A DNA stretch of 62,129 nucleotides from JAPUDQ01 sp964538665 (GCA_964538665.1 CAZIEB010000002.1:1-62129), one strand, 5' to 3'. Counted from the first letter of the stretch, positions 49,588 through 58,526 are shown. Translations and numbers: made by a program. The notes: a model not told the origin generated them from the sequence alone.

Positions 49588-50046
49588 TTAGAGTTGGCGG
49601 CGTGATTCGCGCTCGATGTCACGTTTTTTGATGCTTTGGCGCTTGTCCCAATTCTTCTTGCCTTTACCAAGGGCGATGACGAGCTTGATGTAATTGCCTG
49701 CGGGCAAAAGCTTGGTCGGAACAATTGTCATACCAGACTTTTTTTGCGCGGCGAGGGCGTCTATCTGCTTGCGGTGAGCAAGTAGTTTGCGAGGACTCGT
49801 ATCGACAGCACGGGAGCCGGACTGGCCGGCGGTGTTGTGTTTGAGGCTAAAACTAGCGTTGTTGAGCCACAGTTCGCCTTTTTGGATAGACGCGTATGAG
49901 CCTTTGAGCTGGACGTGATTGTCGCGGGCGGCGCGGACTTCAGGGCCTGTCAAAACGATGCCGACAACCAAATCTTCGCCCAATACATAGTCATATCGAG
50001 CGCGTCGATTGATCACGGTACTAGGCTGAGTTGGCTTTTTCTTCAT
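49588..50046 (-). CDS. smpB: SsrA-binding protein SmpB
   Basis: 152 residues from ATG 50046 (longer ORF from 50079 has no family support). NRRARYDYVLGEDLVVGIVLTGPEVRAAR and the C-terminal basic tail KKNWDKRQSIKKRDIERE, which enters the decoding centre, are typical. Works with tmRNA to rescue stalled ribosomes. TACAAT ends 7 nt before the ATG (50054-50059), so leaderless. The tmRNA gene itself is not recognised in this window. Confidence 0.95.
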   Translation of the reverse strand: MKKKPTQPSTVINRRARYDYVLGEDLVVGIVLTGPEVRAARDNHVQLKGSYASIQKGELWLNNASFSLKHNTAGQSGSRAVDTSPRKLLAHRKQIDALAAQKKSGMTIVPTKLLPAGNYIKLVIALGKGKKNWDKRQSIKKRDIERESRRQL

Positions 50047-50181
50047 GAGAACTATTGTATCAGAGAGAGGCACTTGCATAAATAGTCAAAGTGTGCTATT
50101 ATATATAATATAAAGCATATCTCTCTATGACTAGTGCAAGAATGTTGCATTGTTGTCATTCGCGTATACTAGAGCTCAGGA

Positions 50182-50934
50182 ATGAGCACAAAAACAATTT
50201 TTCTCCATGGTTTTTCTGGTGATCGCACAAGCTTGCTTGAGTTTGTAGCTGTAGTTGGTCGGCCCGACTCGTACACCATCGACCTCCCTGGCTTTGGTGA
50301 CAATGCCGATGTTGCTGAGGCGACATGGGATGGATATATCGACGCAACACGCAAGATCATCGAGCACGTCGCTGGTGATGGACCGTACGATATCGTCGGT
50401 CACTCTCATGGTGCGATGGTCGCGTACGGGCTTGCCGAGCGATATCCGGAAAAGATTCGTCACGTGGCGCTACTCTGTCTGATTGCATCCGGCACGCTAT
50501 TGAGTCGGTGGTTTGTCGGCTTTACGTGGCTCATGCGCCGCAGTATCGGTGACGCGTTGACGCTCCGTCTGCATCGTTCACATACGGTAGTCGATATCAT
50601 CACAAAACTTGGCTCTCGGCCTGAGTGGCCCCGCGGCGCCTACCAACGAATGAAAGCTTCGCGGCGCGAAGAATCATCCCGATACACGGCTCATATGCTT
50701 GATGTTCTTGAGTTGATACCAAAGTACACTGCATATTACGATACGACCAAGCTGTCCGTGCCGGTACAAGTTGTGTATGCGCACGGTGATCTCCTCGTCT
50801 CGGCCAAAGACCGCGAATGGTACCTCCGCCACACTGACGGCTCGCACGAATCCTGGTGCCGCGGCGGCCATGTCGCTCCAGTCATATTCCCGCAAGAAGT
50901 GGCAGACCTACTACTACGGGGATTGGAAAATTAG
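50182..50934 (+). CDS. Alpha/beta hydrolase
   Basis: 250 residues. FLHGFSGDR oxyanion region (7-15), nucleophile elbow GHSHG (about 73-77), acid Asp in YAHGDLLVS (about 200) and His in GGHVAPV (about 232). A cap region with two basic helices follows the nucleophile (FVGFTWLMRRSIGDALTLRL). Substrate unknown; esterase or acyl-lipid hydrolase is plausible beside the two glycosyltransferases. TATACT ends 12 nt upstream of the ATG. Confidence 0.9.
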   Translation: MSTKTIFLHGFSGDRTSLLEFVAVVGRPDSYTIDLPGFGDNADVAEATWDGYIDATRKIIEHVAGDGPYDIVGHSHGAMVAYGLAERYPEKIRHVALLCLIASGTLLSRWFVGFTWLMRRSIGDALTLRLHRSHTVVDIITKLGSRPEWPRGAYQRMKASRREESSRYTAHMLDVLELIPKYTAYYDTTKLSVPVQVVYAHGDLLVSAKDREWYLRHTDGSHESWCRGGHVAPVIFPQEVADLLLRGLEN

Positions 50935-50967
50935 GCGTATAATCGTCTCGCCGATATAATACTAGCA

Positions 50968-52119
50968 ATGAAAAAAAGCGCCTCATCACCACCAAAAAAG
51001 GTCCTTATCATGACCGTTGGGCTCGGTGGTGGGCACAAGGCGATGGGTCGCAATCTTGAAGAAGTATTGTCACGAGCTGACCCAACGCTTACTATCAAAA
51101 CCCTCGACGTCATCCATGATGCCTGGCCAGCGTTTAGTGATAGGTCAGCGCAGGTCTATGCGGGATCAACATCTCGTGCTGGTGCGTTTTGGTACCGTGT
51201 CTACTACGCCCTGACAGATCGTTTTCCCTGGCTGCTACTTGGACTTGGCAGGCTGCTCTTTATGAAGTACGCCAAAGATGCCTATGCGAGAGAAAAACCC
51301 GACCTCATCATCGCGACATTTCCCTTGCTCGCTGATGTTGCAGCCATGGCACGAGATCATCACGGCGGGACGACGCCCATCATTGTCACCGTGACCGATG
51401 CGGGTCGAGTCCAGGGTATATGGCTCTCAAAACGGGCCGATCTGACATTGACGGCAACACCAGATACAATCAATTATCTGGTGTCACGAGGCCTAGACCG
51501 CGCAAAAGTCAGATTCATCGGATTTCCAGCCGCAAAACAGTTCTATGACCCAGTGTCCAAGACCACTGCAAGAGAGCGACTAGGGCTCGAGACAGATACG
51601 TTTACCATACTTCTGACGGCTGGCGGGGCTGGCCTCAACCACAAAAAAATCATTGCAGTCGCCGAAGCAATTGGGAGGATAGAGCTGCCATATCAAATTG
51701 TGCTAAATGCCGGGAGCAATGATGAGCTGCGAGAGGCCTTCGCTGAGCTCGAGTTTCCTCATGCCACACAAGTCATCGTCAAAGGTTTTACCGACCAAAT
51801 GACTGATTATATGACCGCCAGCGACGTGATTTGTTCAAAAAGCGGTTGGCTGACGGTCAACGAAGCGTTGGTGCTGCAGCGACCACTGATATTGTATGAT
51901 GTGGTGCCGGGGCAAGAAGAACAAAACGTCGATTATGTCGTCGGTAACCATTTCGGGAAGTACGCGCCCCACCCTGCACAAGTCGTGGCCGAGCTTGAGC
52001 GGCTCATTTCGACGCCGAGAGCTTTTGACGAGTATCAGCAGAGTATGAAACGCGCAAAAACCGACACAAATCCTTATGCAAAACTCAGCAAGGCCATCTT
52101 GAGGTATTTGCCCAAATAG
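50968..52119 (+). CDS. GT28 (MGDG-synthase/UgtP-like) glycosyltransferase
   Basis: 383 residues. MTVGLGGGHKAMGRNLEE (15-32) and RAGAFWYRVYYALTDR are features of diacylglycerol glycosyltransferases (MGDG synthase N-terminal and MurG-like C-terminal domains). SKSGWLTVNEALVLQRPLIL and PGQEEQNVDYV bind the UDP-sugar. Probably makes glycolipids of the cell membrane. TATAAT (50955-50960) ends 7 nt before the ATG, so leaderless. Confidence 0.88.
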   Translation: MKKSASSPPKKVLIMTVGLGGGHKAMGRNLEEVLSRADPTLTIKTLDVIHDAWPAFSDRSAQVYAGSTSRAGAFWYRVYYALTDRFPWLLLGLGRLLFMKYAKDAYAREKPDLIIATFPLLADVAAMARDHHGGTTPIIVTVTDAGRVQGIWLSKRADLTLTATPDTINYLVSRGLDRAKVRFIGFPAAKQFYDPVSKTTARERLGLETDTFTILLTAGGAGLNHKKIIAVAEAIGRIELPYQIVLNAGSNDELREAFAELEFPHATQVIVKGFTDQMTDYMTASDVICSKSGWLTVNEALVLQRPLILYDVVPGQEEQNVDYVVGNHFGKYAPHPAQVVAELERLISTPRAFDEYQQSMKRAKTDTNPYAKLSKAILRYLPK

Positions 52120-52145
52120 GTTGTCACGTCGTATAATGGGCCCCA

Positions 52146-53033
52146 ATGAAACATGCACCGACAGTATCTGTCGTTATACCGGCGTATAACGAAGAGGATA
52201 CCATTGAGAAATGTCTTGAGAGTATTCTTGACCAGACTGTACGACCGCTAGAAGTGATTGTAGTCAACAACCGTTCAACCGATGACACTGCCGCGGTGGT
52301 TCGCGCGTTTCGTGCTGAGCACAAAGACCAGCTTACGATTCGTCTGCTCAAACAGTTTGACTTGCAAGGAATTGTACCGACACGTGATTATGGCATTTCC
52401 CGCGCCAAGGGCGATGTGATAGGTCGAATAGACGCTGATTCGACACTAGAAGATATGTGGGTAGAAGCCGTGCAAGACGCATTCGCTGACCCGGAGGTTG
52501 CGGCTGCTTCTGGCCCGGTTGTCTATCACGATATGCCTGCACGCAATGTTGGGTTTCGGGCGGACAATCAGATTCGGTCGACATTAGATAAGCTTGCCAA
52601 GAGCCACCGATTTTTGTTTGGGAGCAACATGGCGGTTCGTCGAAGTGTCTGGAAAAAGATTTTGCCGCACCTCTGCGCCGATGAAGAGGACAAAATGCAC
52701 GAAGACATCGATATCGCACTGCATTTGCACGAGCACGGCTACAAAGTCGTGTATATCCCAGAGATGGTAGGCGGTATGTCGGCTCGACGCCTGGAAGATT
52801 CTCCAAAAGATTTCTACAAATACGTCATGCGGTTTGAAAATACTTACAAAGCACATGGTATCAAGAGCGCTTCTGCACGGATCCCGATATTTATTTATCT
52901 TGCGACGTACTTCCCTATGAAATTTTTGCGATTTACGTATAATGGCGATGAACAAAAATTTACATTTAGTAAATTTGGTGAAATGATTCGGCGTCATCCC
53001 GGTGATGACAAAGAAGACGAAATCGTCATCTAA
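52146..53033 (+). CDS. Family 2 glycosyltransferase
   Basis: 295 residues. VSVVIPAYNEEDTIEKCL (7-24) and a DxD metal motif in GRIDADST (about 97-104), and the acceptor motif EDKMHEDIDIALHLHEHGYK. No transmembrane domain except a weak C-terminal hydrophobic patch. It is the third gene of a set with an alpha/beta hydrolase and GT28 enzyme, likely in glycolipid or surface polysaccharide synthesis. TATAAT ends 8 nt before the ATG (52132-52137), so leaderless. Confidence 0.92.
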   Translation: MKHAPTVSVVIPAYNEEDTIEKCLESILDQTVRPLEVIVVNNRSTDDTAAVVRAFRAEHKDQLTIRLLKQFDLQGIVPTRDYGISRAKGDVIGRIDADSTLEDMWVEAVQDAFADPEVAAASGPVVYHDMPARNVGFRADNQIRSTLDKLAKSHRFLFGSNMAVRRSVWKKILPHLCADEEDKMHEDIDIALHLHEHGYKVVYIPEMVGGMSARRLEDSPKDFYKYVMRFENTYKAHGIKSASARIPIFIYLATYFPMKFLRFTYNGDEQKFTFSKFGEMIRRHPGDDKEDEIVI

Positions 53034-53057
53034 CTAGCAGATAGCCGGTAACATGTT

Positions 53058-53267
53058 GCTATGAGCTACTGCTCGGTTCGTGAATCTTTGATTTCTTCGC
53101 GAATTGTTTCCCNNNNNNNNNNNNNNNNNNNNNNNNNNNNNNNNNNNNNNNNNNNNNNNNNNNNNNNNNNNNNNNNNNNNNNNNNNNNNNNNNNNNNNNN
53201 NNNNNNNNNNNNGCTATGAGCTACTGCTCGGTTCGTGAATCTTTGATTTCTTCGCGAATTGTTTCCC
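53058..53267. repeat. 55-bp identical ends around an assembly gap (unmerged overlap)
   Basis: 53058-53112 and 53213-53267 are identical and lie at the two edges of the 100-N gap (53113-53212). A 55-bp overlap is typical of a k-mer length used in de Bruijn assembly. The two contigs probably join directly and no sequence is missing; the apparent 55-bp duplication and gap are artefacts. Confidence 0.85.
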
Positions 53268-54267
53268 AGACGATGTCTGAGCCTTGTTGTTTGCGCCAGT
53301 ACCACCACTCTGAACCCCATGTGTAGACTTGGTCAAAACCTAGCTTGCGAGCGTTTTGCAGGTTGTATTTGATTTGCTCAGGGCTCATGGTGATGTTTTG
53401 CTCTCGTTCGGAGAGAAGTCTAATTTCTCGAGGACCCCATGGTTCCAGCTGAAGTTCATGGAGAAAGAATGGCTTGTCGTGCAGCGAATCGAGCACGACC
53501 GCGCGAAGATTGTGAAACCACACTGGTGGCGATGGGTTTACGTACGTGCCGGGGAGCAAATTGTTGTGCACGTACAAATACAGCGAGTAGCCGTAGGCAT
53601 CTGGAATCGGCGGATTGATAGACAAGCCATATTGGTCGCTCAAACTCATCCACACCGGCGTATCGGTCAATGATTTGACGAGCTCAAATTCTTGATTGAT
53701 GCGCTGCGGGTCGGGATTTTCGCGGCAGTCACCAAACCACCACGCGAGCGCTTCGTTTTCGAGCTGAAATGATTCGAGCGCCGGATGATCTTCATACCGC
53801 GTGACCACTGCTTCTATGTAGTCCATGAGCGCAACGCGCCATGCCTCCGGCTGCAACTGTGTTGCCCACTGTGGCTCGTGACACTCTGGCCATCGAGGCT
53901 GTCGCAGGCCAATTGCGAGGCTTACTTTGGCATCACGCTTGGCTGCTTCATCCATTTGCCAATCTAGGTCATGAAAGTCGTATACGCCAGGGCGAGGCTC
54001 GCCGTCATCCCAATAGCTCATCAGTCGAAATTGTCGTATTTCGAGATCATCCAGCAGCGCGGTATAGTTTTCTTGCCAGTCGACACCAAGTGCGTCGGCT
54101 TGTTTGACCGAAAAGCTGGTGGCAAAGGTATAGGTATCGCGCGCAGGAGTCATGATAAATGACAGCCAGGATGTCAGGTACCACGCGGCGACGAGTGTCG
54201 CAAAGAGCGCACCCCACCAAAAAACCTTCATGCGGAGTTCGATACCTTTTTGTTTTCGTTTTGGCAT
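53221..54267 (-). CDS. Membrane-anchored glycoside-hydrolase-like protein
   Basis: 348 residues: basic N-terminus, one membrane anchor (about 15-37) and an extracytoplasmic TIM-barrel-like domain. LGVDWQENYTALLDDLEIRQFRLMSYWDD, SFQLENEALAWWFG and FFLHELQLEPWG resemble beta-strand ends of GH-A clan glycosidases (Glu in QLENEA and in HELQLEP as candidate catalytic acids). The exact GH family cannot be settled by eye. TACACT ends 9 nt before the ATG. The 3' end of the gene is duplicated artificially by the gap overlap. Confidence 0.75.
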   Translation of the reverse strand: MPKRKQKGIELRMKVFWWGALFATLVAAWYLTSWLSFIMTPARDTYTFATSFSVKQADALGVDWQENYTALLDDLEIRQFRLMSYWDDGEPRPGVYDFHDLDWQMDEAAKRDAKVSLAIGLRQPRWPECHEPQWATQLQPEAWRVALMDYIEAVVTRYEDHPALESFQLENEALAWWFGDCRENPDPQRINQEFELVKSLTDTPVWMSLSDQYGLSINPPIPDAYGYSLYLYVHNNLLPGTYVNPSPPVWFHNLRAVVLDSLHDKPFFLHELQLEPWGPREIRLLSEREQNITMSPEQIKYNLQNARKLGFDQVYTWGSEWWYWRKQQGSDIVWETIREEIKDSRTEQ

Positions 54268-54335
54268 TACCTTTTAAGTGTACCTACCAAACAACGCTTA
54301 TGCAATGAGACAGACCAGTGGGCGGCGTCGCAAAA

Positions 54336-54737
54336 CTAGTAGTCGATACCTTTGTTGGCGATAAAGCCATCATCATAGTGGTGCTTGAGTTTTGTCATGT
54401 CAGTCGCGATATCGACAAGTGGCAGCAAGTCTTTCGGGAAATTCCGCCCGCTTAGACAGAGGCTTGTCTGCGGGTGTGCGTCGGTGATGAGTTTTTTGAG
54501 GTCTTTGGGAGACAGCAGGCCGTCATGCACAGCGTTGTTTATTTCGTCGCAGACGACAAGTTGGTAGTCGCCGCTCGTGGCGGCACTATAGGCAAAATCN
54601 NNNNNNNNNNNNNNNNNNNNNNNNNNNNNNNNNNNNNNNNNNNNNNNNNNNNNNNNNNNNNNNNNNNNNNNNNNNNNNNNNNNNNNNNNNNNNNNNNNNG
54701 TATAGACTACGATTACTCGTTCTTTTTGCTTTGTCAT
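54336..54737 (-). CDS. Cob(I)alamin adenosyltransferase, CobO/BtuR type (interrupted by gap)
   Basis: Both ends are visible: MTKQKERVIVVY, then the 100-N gap (54600-54699) that hides the P-loop, then VVCDEINNAVHDGLLSPKDL, CLSGRNFPKDL and KHHYDDGFIANKGIDY, which match the C-terminal half of CobO-type corrinoid adenosyltransferases (DELNxAL ... LTGR ... KHxxxxGxxAxxGIxY). The family is about 175-200 residues, so some 70 residues are missing in the gap. Corrinoid use is unexpected in a very reduced genome. Confidence 0.82.
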   Translation of the reverse strand: MTKQKERVIVVYXXXXXXXXXXXXXXXXXXXXXXXXXXXXXXXXXXDFAYSAATSGDYQLVVCDEINNAVHDGLLSPKDLKKLITDAHPQTSLCLSGRNFPKDLLPLVDIATDMTKLKHHYDDGFIANKGIDY

Positions 54738-54756
54738 AATCTTATTATAGCAATAT

Positions 54757-54969
54757 CTACCCTACGAAGTGGTCGGAGTCTTTTCGCCGAGTGAGATGCC
54801 ATGATCCGCATGTGACGCAGTGGTATGTCGCGAGCGAGAGGTCTGTATTTATGATCTCCTGCTGAGCCTTTACCTGTTCTGCTTCAAGTTTCGTCGCATA
54901 ACATCGTTTTCCGCTGCACATTTGCGGCTGGTGAGGTCCAGCATGTCGAATCTTGTGTTTTTGTGGCAT
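54757..54969 (-). CDS. Small zinc-ribbon-like protein (70 aa)
   Basis: 70 residues with CSGKRCYATKLEAEQ and YHCVTCGSWHLTRR, so two Cys pairs. The pattern Y(A)TxxEAE...YxCxxCGxWHLT occurs in small actinobacterial proteins often annotated as hypothetical, which may bind zinc and nucleic acid. This is from memory. Lies just before cobO on the same strand, 19 bp apart, so likely co-transcribed. Confidence 0.7.
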   Translation of the reverse strand: MPQKHKIRHAGPHQPQMCSGKRCYATKLEAEQVKAQQEIINTDLSLATYHCVTCGSWHLTRRKDSDHFVG

Positions 54970-55008
54970 AACTCAAGATTACCATACCACCTCTGATATG
55001 ATAGGAGG

Positions 55009-56377
55009 ATGATTGCTGATATTGCTATCACCGAAAAATCATTTGGAGCCAAGCAGCTGTATACAAATCTGCGGATGAGTATTGCTGATGGCGAAAAGAT
55101 TGGGGTCGTTGGACGTAATGGTGTCGGCAAGTCGACGCTATTTGGCATCCTGGCGGGTACAGACCATGACTATAGCGGCGAGATTGCGTATCGCCGCGGG
55201 ATACAGCTGGTGGCGACGAGACAGGAGCACCATGGACTCGATGATGTCACGACGCTGCAATATATACTTGGTGATTTGCCAGAATACGCCGAGCTGAGTC
55301 ATATTATCGAGACGTATCCGCAGCACATGGGTGACAATCCCAAAAAAATAGCCGCCTACAGCGATGCGCTGGAACGGTTTTCGCAACTGGATTATTACCA
55401 CATCGAAGGACTCATCGTTGAAGATCTCAAAAAAATGCAAATTGATGAAACCAAAGCTCATGGTCCGCTTGCATCACTCAGCGGTGGTCAGAAGCGGCTG
55501 GTCGAAGTCGTCAAAATAATGCACAGCAAGGCTCAATTGGCGCTGCTTGATGAGCCGACAAACCACATGGACTACGTGGCCAAAGACTCGTTTATCGGAT
55601 GGATGCGGGATGCACAAGAGGCAATGCTAATCATCACGCATGACCGTGACGTACTGCGAGAAGTTGATCGAATCGTAGAGCTCAAAGACGGAGGTGCGGT
55701 CAATTATGACGGTAATTATGACCAGTATTTACGTCAAAATAGCTTCTCGACAGCCAACGCTATGCATGAATTCGAGGTCGTCCAGCGCCAAATCGCTAAT
55801 ACGAAGGATAAGATTACGCAGTTTCGACGGCTCAAAGAAAAAGCGCGTGACCCCGATACTATCAAGCAGTTCAAACGCCGCGAGCAACTAGAAGTGGCGC
55901 GGCTTGCTGAGCTTGAGAAAATCGATAAACCAAGTTTTTGGATTGACAAAGATTCTGCGAGCCAGCTNNNNNNNNNNNNNNNNNNNNNNNNNNNNNNNNN
56001 NNNNNNNNNNNNNNNNNNNNNNNNNNNNNNNNNNNNNNNNNNNNNNNNNNNNNNNNNNNNNNNNNNNCCGAAAATTATCTGTGAGCGACACCAAAATCCG
56101 CCAATTGATGAGTGATTATTTGTTTGAGCAATCTGATGGTGGTCAGGCTGTTGCCAGCCTGAGCGGCGGACAAAAAGCTCGTCTACAGCTGATCGATATG
56201 CTTGCCAACGCACCAAACCTGCTCATCCTCGACGAGCCAACAAATCATCTCGATCTCCCAAGTATCGAAGAGCTTGAAACCGCACTGGGCCGCTACGGTG
56301 GTGCAATCCTGTACGTATCACATGATAGCTATTTTCGACGCGCAATTGGCGGCGATATCGTAAAAATCGGAGAATAA
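55009..56377 (+). CDS. ABC-F family ATPase (interrupted by gap)
   Basis: Soluble twin-ATPase. First domain: Walker A GRNGVGKST (about 36-44), signature LSGGQKRL, Walker B ALLDEPTNHMD, then a basic linker KFKRREQL. Second domain after the gap: LSGGQKARLQL, LLILDEPTNHLDLPS and the His switch ILYVSHDSYFRR. The gap (55968-56067) hides the second Walker A; about 100 residues are missing, so the real gap is near 300 bp. The reading frame shifts across the N-run only because its length is arbitrary. ABC-F proteins bind the ribosomal E site. AGGAGG lies directly before the ATG, in the spacer of a TATGAT -10. Confidence 0.9.
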
Positions 56378-56399
56378 TCAATAGCTTGTTTCTGGTCGG

Positions 56400-56428
56400 T
56401 TGTGGCGCGTGACCATATCTGTTATACT
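56400..56428 (+). promoter_or_regulatory. Promoter of the ATP synthase operon
   Basis: TTGTGG (56400-56405), 17 nt, TATACT (56423-56428) with an upstream TG (extended -10). The 5' leader of about 65 nt carries a 7-codon ORF (56458-56481, MPWFVMF) before the atpB start, a possible translated leader. Confidence 0.75.
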
Positions 56429-56497
56429 ACTAAAAAGTATGGGTTATAACACACACAATGCCTTGGTTCGTAATGTTTTGACAGAGGATATGTCAAG

Positions 56498-57331
56498 ATG
56501 TTGACATATTTTGCCGCCAGTAGCGTGCCGTTGACCCCTGAAACAATTTTTACTATCGGTGGGCTTGCAGTGACAAACACCATGTTCTTTGGGGTAATTA
56601 TCGCGGCCTGCGTCGGATGGTTGTTCTACTATGCTGCAAAATACAGCACGGTACGGCCCAATCGGAAGTTTAGCTTTGCGATTGAATCTCTCGTCGATAC
56701 GGTGCTCAATATCGCAGAAGAAAATTTCGAAGATCGCAAAAAAGCCATCAAGTACCTGCCTCTCCTGCTGACGTTGTTTATCTTTATATTGCTTTCAAAT
56801 CTCGCTGGACTGCTGCCCGGTGTTGGCAGCATCACTATCGCAACCGATAGTGGTGTTTCTCCGCTGCTTCGGCCGTTTACATCGGACCTCAATGGCACAC
56901 TGGCGCTGGCCATCTTGACGATTGGTACGGTTCAGGTCGCAGCCATCCGCGAACGGGGCTTTAAGCAGCATATTATGCACTATTTTATGAACAATCCGCT
57001 CAATCCGATGAATCTTTTTATCGGTATTATCGAGATAATGGGCGAGTTTATACGGATATTGACGCTGAGTATGCGGCTCTTTGGCGTGATCTATGCCGGC
57101 AAGGTGTTGCTCTATGTAATTAGCGATCTTTCTGGTAATTTTAGCCCAATCGCGACCCTACCCGTCTATGTGCTCGAAATATTTTTCTCGTTTATTCAGG
57201 CCTACGTCTTTATGCTGCTGAGCACCGTATATCTCGCCATGGCTACCAAGCACGGCGATTCACCCAACCCAGATGACCATCAACCTGAGCTGACTCCAAT
57301 AACGTCAACCGGTGGTGGTGCAAAAGTATGA
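56498..57331 (+). CDS. atpB: F-type ATP synthase subunit a
   Basis: 277 residues, five to six membrane helices. The stator arginine is in the LSMRLFGVIYAGK helix (about residues 191-203), and the polar partners lie in the C-terminal helices. Forms the proton half-channels against the c ring. First gene of atpBEFHAGD; the usual atpI is not seen upstream. The C-terminal tail is short and polar. Confidence 0.95.
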   Translation: MLTYFAASSVPLTPETIFTIGGLAVTNTMFFGVIIAACVGWLFYYAAKYSTVRPNRKFSFAIESLVDTVLNIAEENFEDRKKAIKYLPLLLTLFIFILLSNLAGLLPGVGSITIATDSGVSPLLRPFTSDLNGTLALAILTIGTVQVAAIRERGFKQHIMHYFMNNPLNPMNLFIGIIEIMGEFIRILTLSMRLFGVIYAGKVLLYVISDLSGNFSPIATLPVYVLEIFFSFIQAYVFMLLSTVYLAMATKHGDSPNPDDHQPELTPITSTGGGAKV

Positions 57332-57360
57332 CAACAATTTATAAGAAAGGAATATAAGAC

Positions 57361-57576
57361 ATGGAATTTGATGCGAATTTCATTAAAGGTATGACGATTG
57401 CAATTGGTGCACTCGGTCCTGCACTCGGTGTAGGTTTGATTGGTGCTGCTGCAGTAAAATCTGTCGGACGCAACCCTGAAGCCCAAGGAAAAGTTTTGAC
57501 AACCGCGCTTGTCATGGCTGGTTTGGTCGATGCTGTGCTCGCGTTTGTACTCGTGATTGTCTTTACGACATCATAG
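57361..57576 (+). CDS. atpE: F-type ATP synthase subunit c
   Basis: 71 residues, two helices with the RNPEA polar loop (about residues 37-41). The ion-carrying carboxylate is Asp in MAGLVDAVLAF (helix 2). No sodium-binding signature (Gln and Ser/Thr pattern) is apparent, so proton use is expected. AAGGAA Shine-Dalgarno. The GAxxPGxGxG pattern in helix 1 (ALGPALGVGLIG) is normal. Confidence 0.96.
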   Translation: MEFDANFIKGMTIAIGALGPALGVGLIGAAAVKSVGRNPEAQGKVLTTALVMAGLVDAVLAFVLVIVFTTS

Positions 57577-57586
57577 GGTGCATCGA

Positions 57587-58129
57587 ATGAGTGTATTACA
57601 ACAACTGGCGGCTGCGGCCGCACAAGAGCCCGCCCCGTCAGGAATAGCGGCGCTAGGACTAAATGTGCAGAGCTTTGTGTTTCAATTGCTCTCATTTGGT
57701 CTTTTGCTCTTATTGCTCAGAAAATTTGTCTATCAAAAACTAGTCGATACGCTTGAGTCTCGACGTCAAGCCGTGATCGATAGTCTAGATGACGCCAAAA
57801 AAGCCGCTGAAGAGCTGGAGAAATCCAATCAGCGCAATACCGAGATCATGAAACATGCGCAGAAAGAAGCGGCTGAGATGATCGCGCTTGCAAAGACCGA
57901 AGCAGCTGCGATCGCGAGTGATGCGGAAGCCAAAGCCAGAAAGCGCGCCGATCATTTGGTTGAGCAAGCAGAAAATCGTATTCAGCAAGACATGAGCCAG
58001 GCTCGAGAGGCGCTGCGCAAAGAGATGGTCCAGCTTGTCGCCGATGCAACCGAAAAAGTGCTTGGAGAAAAAGTTGATAGTGCCTCTGATAAGAAACTTA
58101 TTGCAAAGGCACTGAAGGAGCGTCAATAA
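57587..58129 (+). CDS. atpF: F-type ATP synthase subunit b
   Basis: About 180 residues from ATG 57587. One membrane anchor (about 25-47, FVFQLLSFGLLLLLLRKFVY) and a long basic/acidic coiled coil (about 50-165), the peripheral stalk. The preceding ORF residues from 57557 are atpE overlap. It shares its stop TAATG with the atpH start, so translation is coupled. Confidence 0.94.
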   Translation: MSVLQQLAAAAAQEPAPSGIAALGLNVQSFVFQLLSFGLLLLLLRKFVYQKLVDTLESRRQAVIDSLDDAKKAAEELEKSNQRNTEIMKHAQKEAAEMIALAKTEAAAIASDAEAKARKRADHLVEQAENRIQQDMSQAREALRKEMVQLVADATEKVLGEKVDSASDKKLIAKALKERQ

Positions 58130-58515
58130 TGGCAGTCTCCCGCCGTGCGATGTCACGATATATTGCTGAACAGCTGGTGAGCCAGGATGATTCGAGCGCT
58201 GTAGTGCAGCAGCTCGCCGCGTACTTGGTGCAACATCGGCAGACAAAACAGCTGCAGCGTTATATCGATGATATCGAGCGGGAACTTGCCGAGCGTGGTG
58301 TGGTCGTCGCGGATGTCTTCACTGCACGTACTATGACCGAAGAAATTCGCGGCGCAGTAGAGGCTGTGATTGGGAGAGAAACCCAGTCTGATGCAACGAT
58401 TACATTGCGCGAGCATATTGAACCAGAGCTCGTAGGAGGCATACTCATACGCTCCGGCGGCAAAGAATACGACAGAACAATAAAGAGCGCCATTCGTGAG
58501 CTAAGGGGCGCATAA
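58129..58515 (+). CDS. atpH: F-type ATP synthase subunit delta (short)
   Basis: 128 residues; the family norm is about 175-180. The C-terminal part (ITLREHIEPELVGGILIRSGGKEYDRTIKSAI) is the typical delta ending, and the N-terminal six-helix domain is shortened. Joins F1 to the b stalk. The start is the ATG in TAATG of atpF. Shortening in the N-terminal domain may reflect genome reduction; a missed upstream start is impossible because of the overlap with atpF. Confidence 0.88.
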   Translation: MAVSRRAMSRYIAEQLVSQDDSSAVVQQLAAYLVQHRQTKQLQRYIDDIERELAERGVVVADVFTARTMTEEIRGAVEAVIGRETQSDATITLREHIEPELVGGILIRSGGKEYDRTIKSAIRELRGA

Positions 58516-58526
58516 CAAGGAGAATT

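Noticed and set aside
56458..56481. Seven-codon upstream ORF as a real gene of the atp operon
   Set aside because: Too short to judge and without Shine-Dalgarno; kept only as a comment on the promoter.
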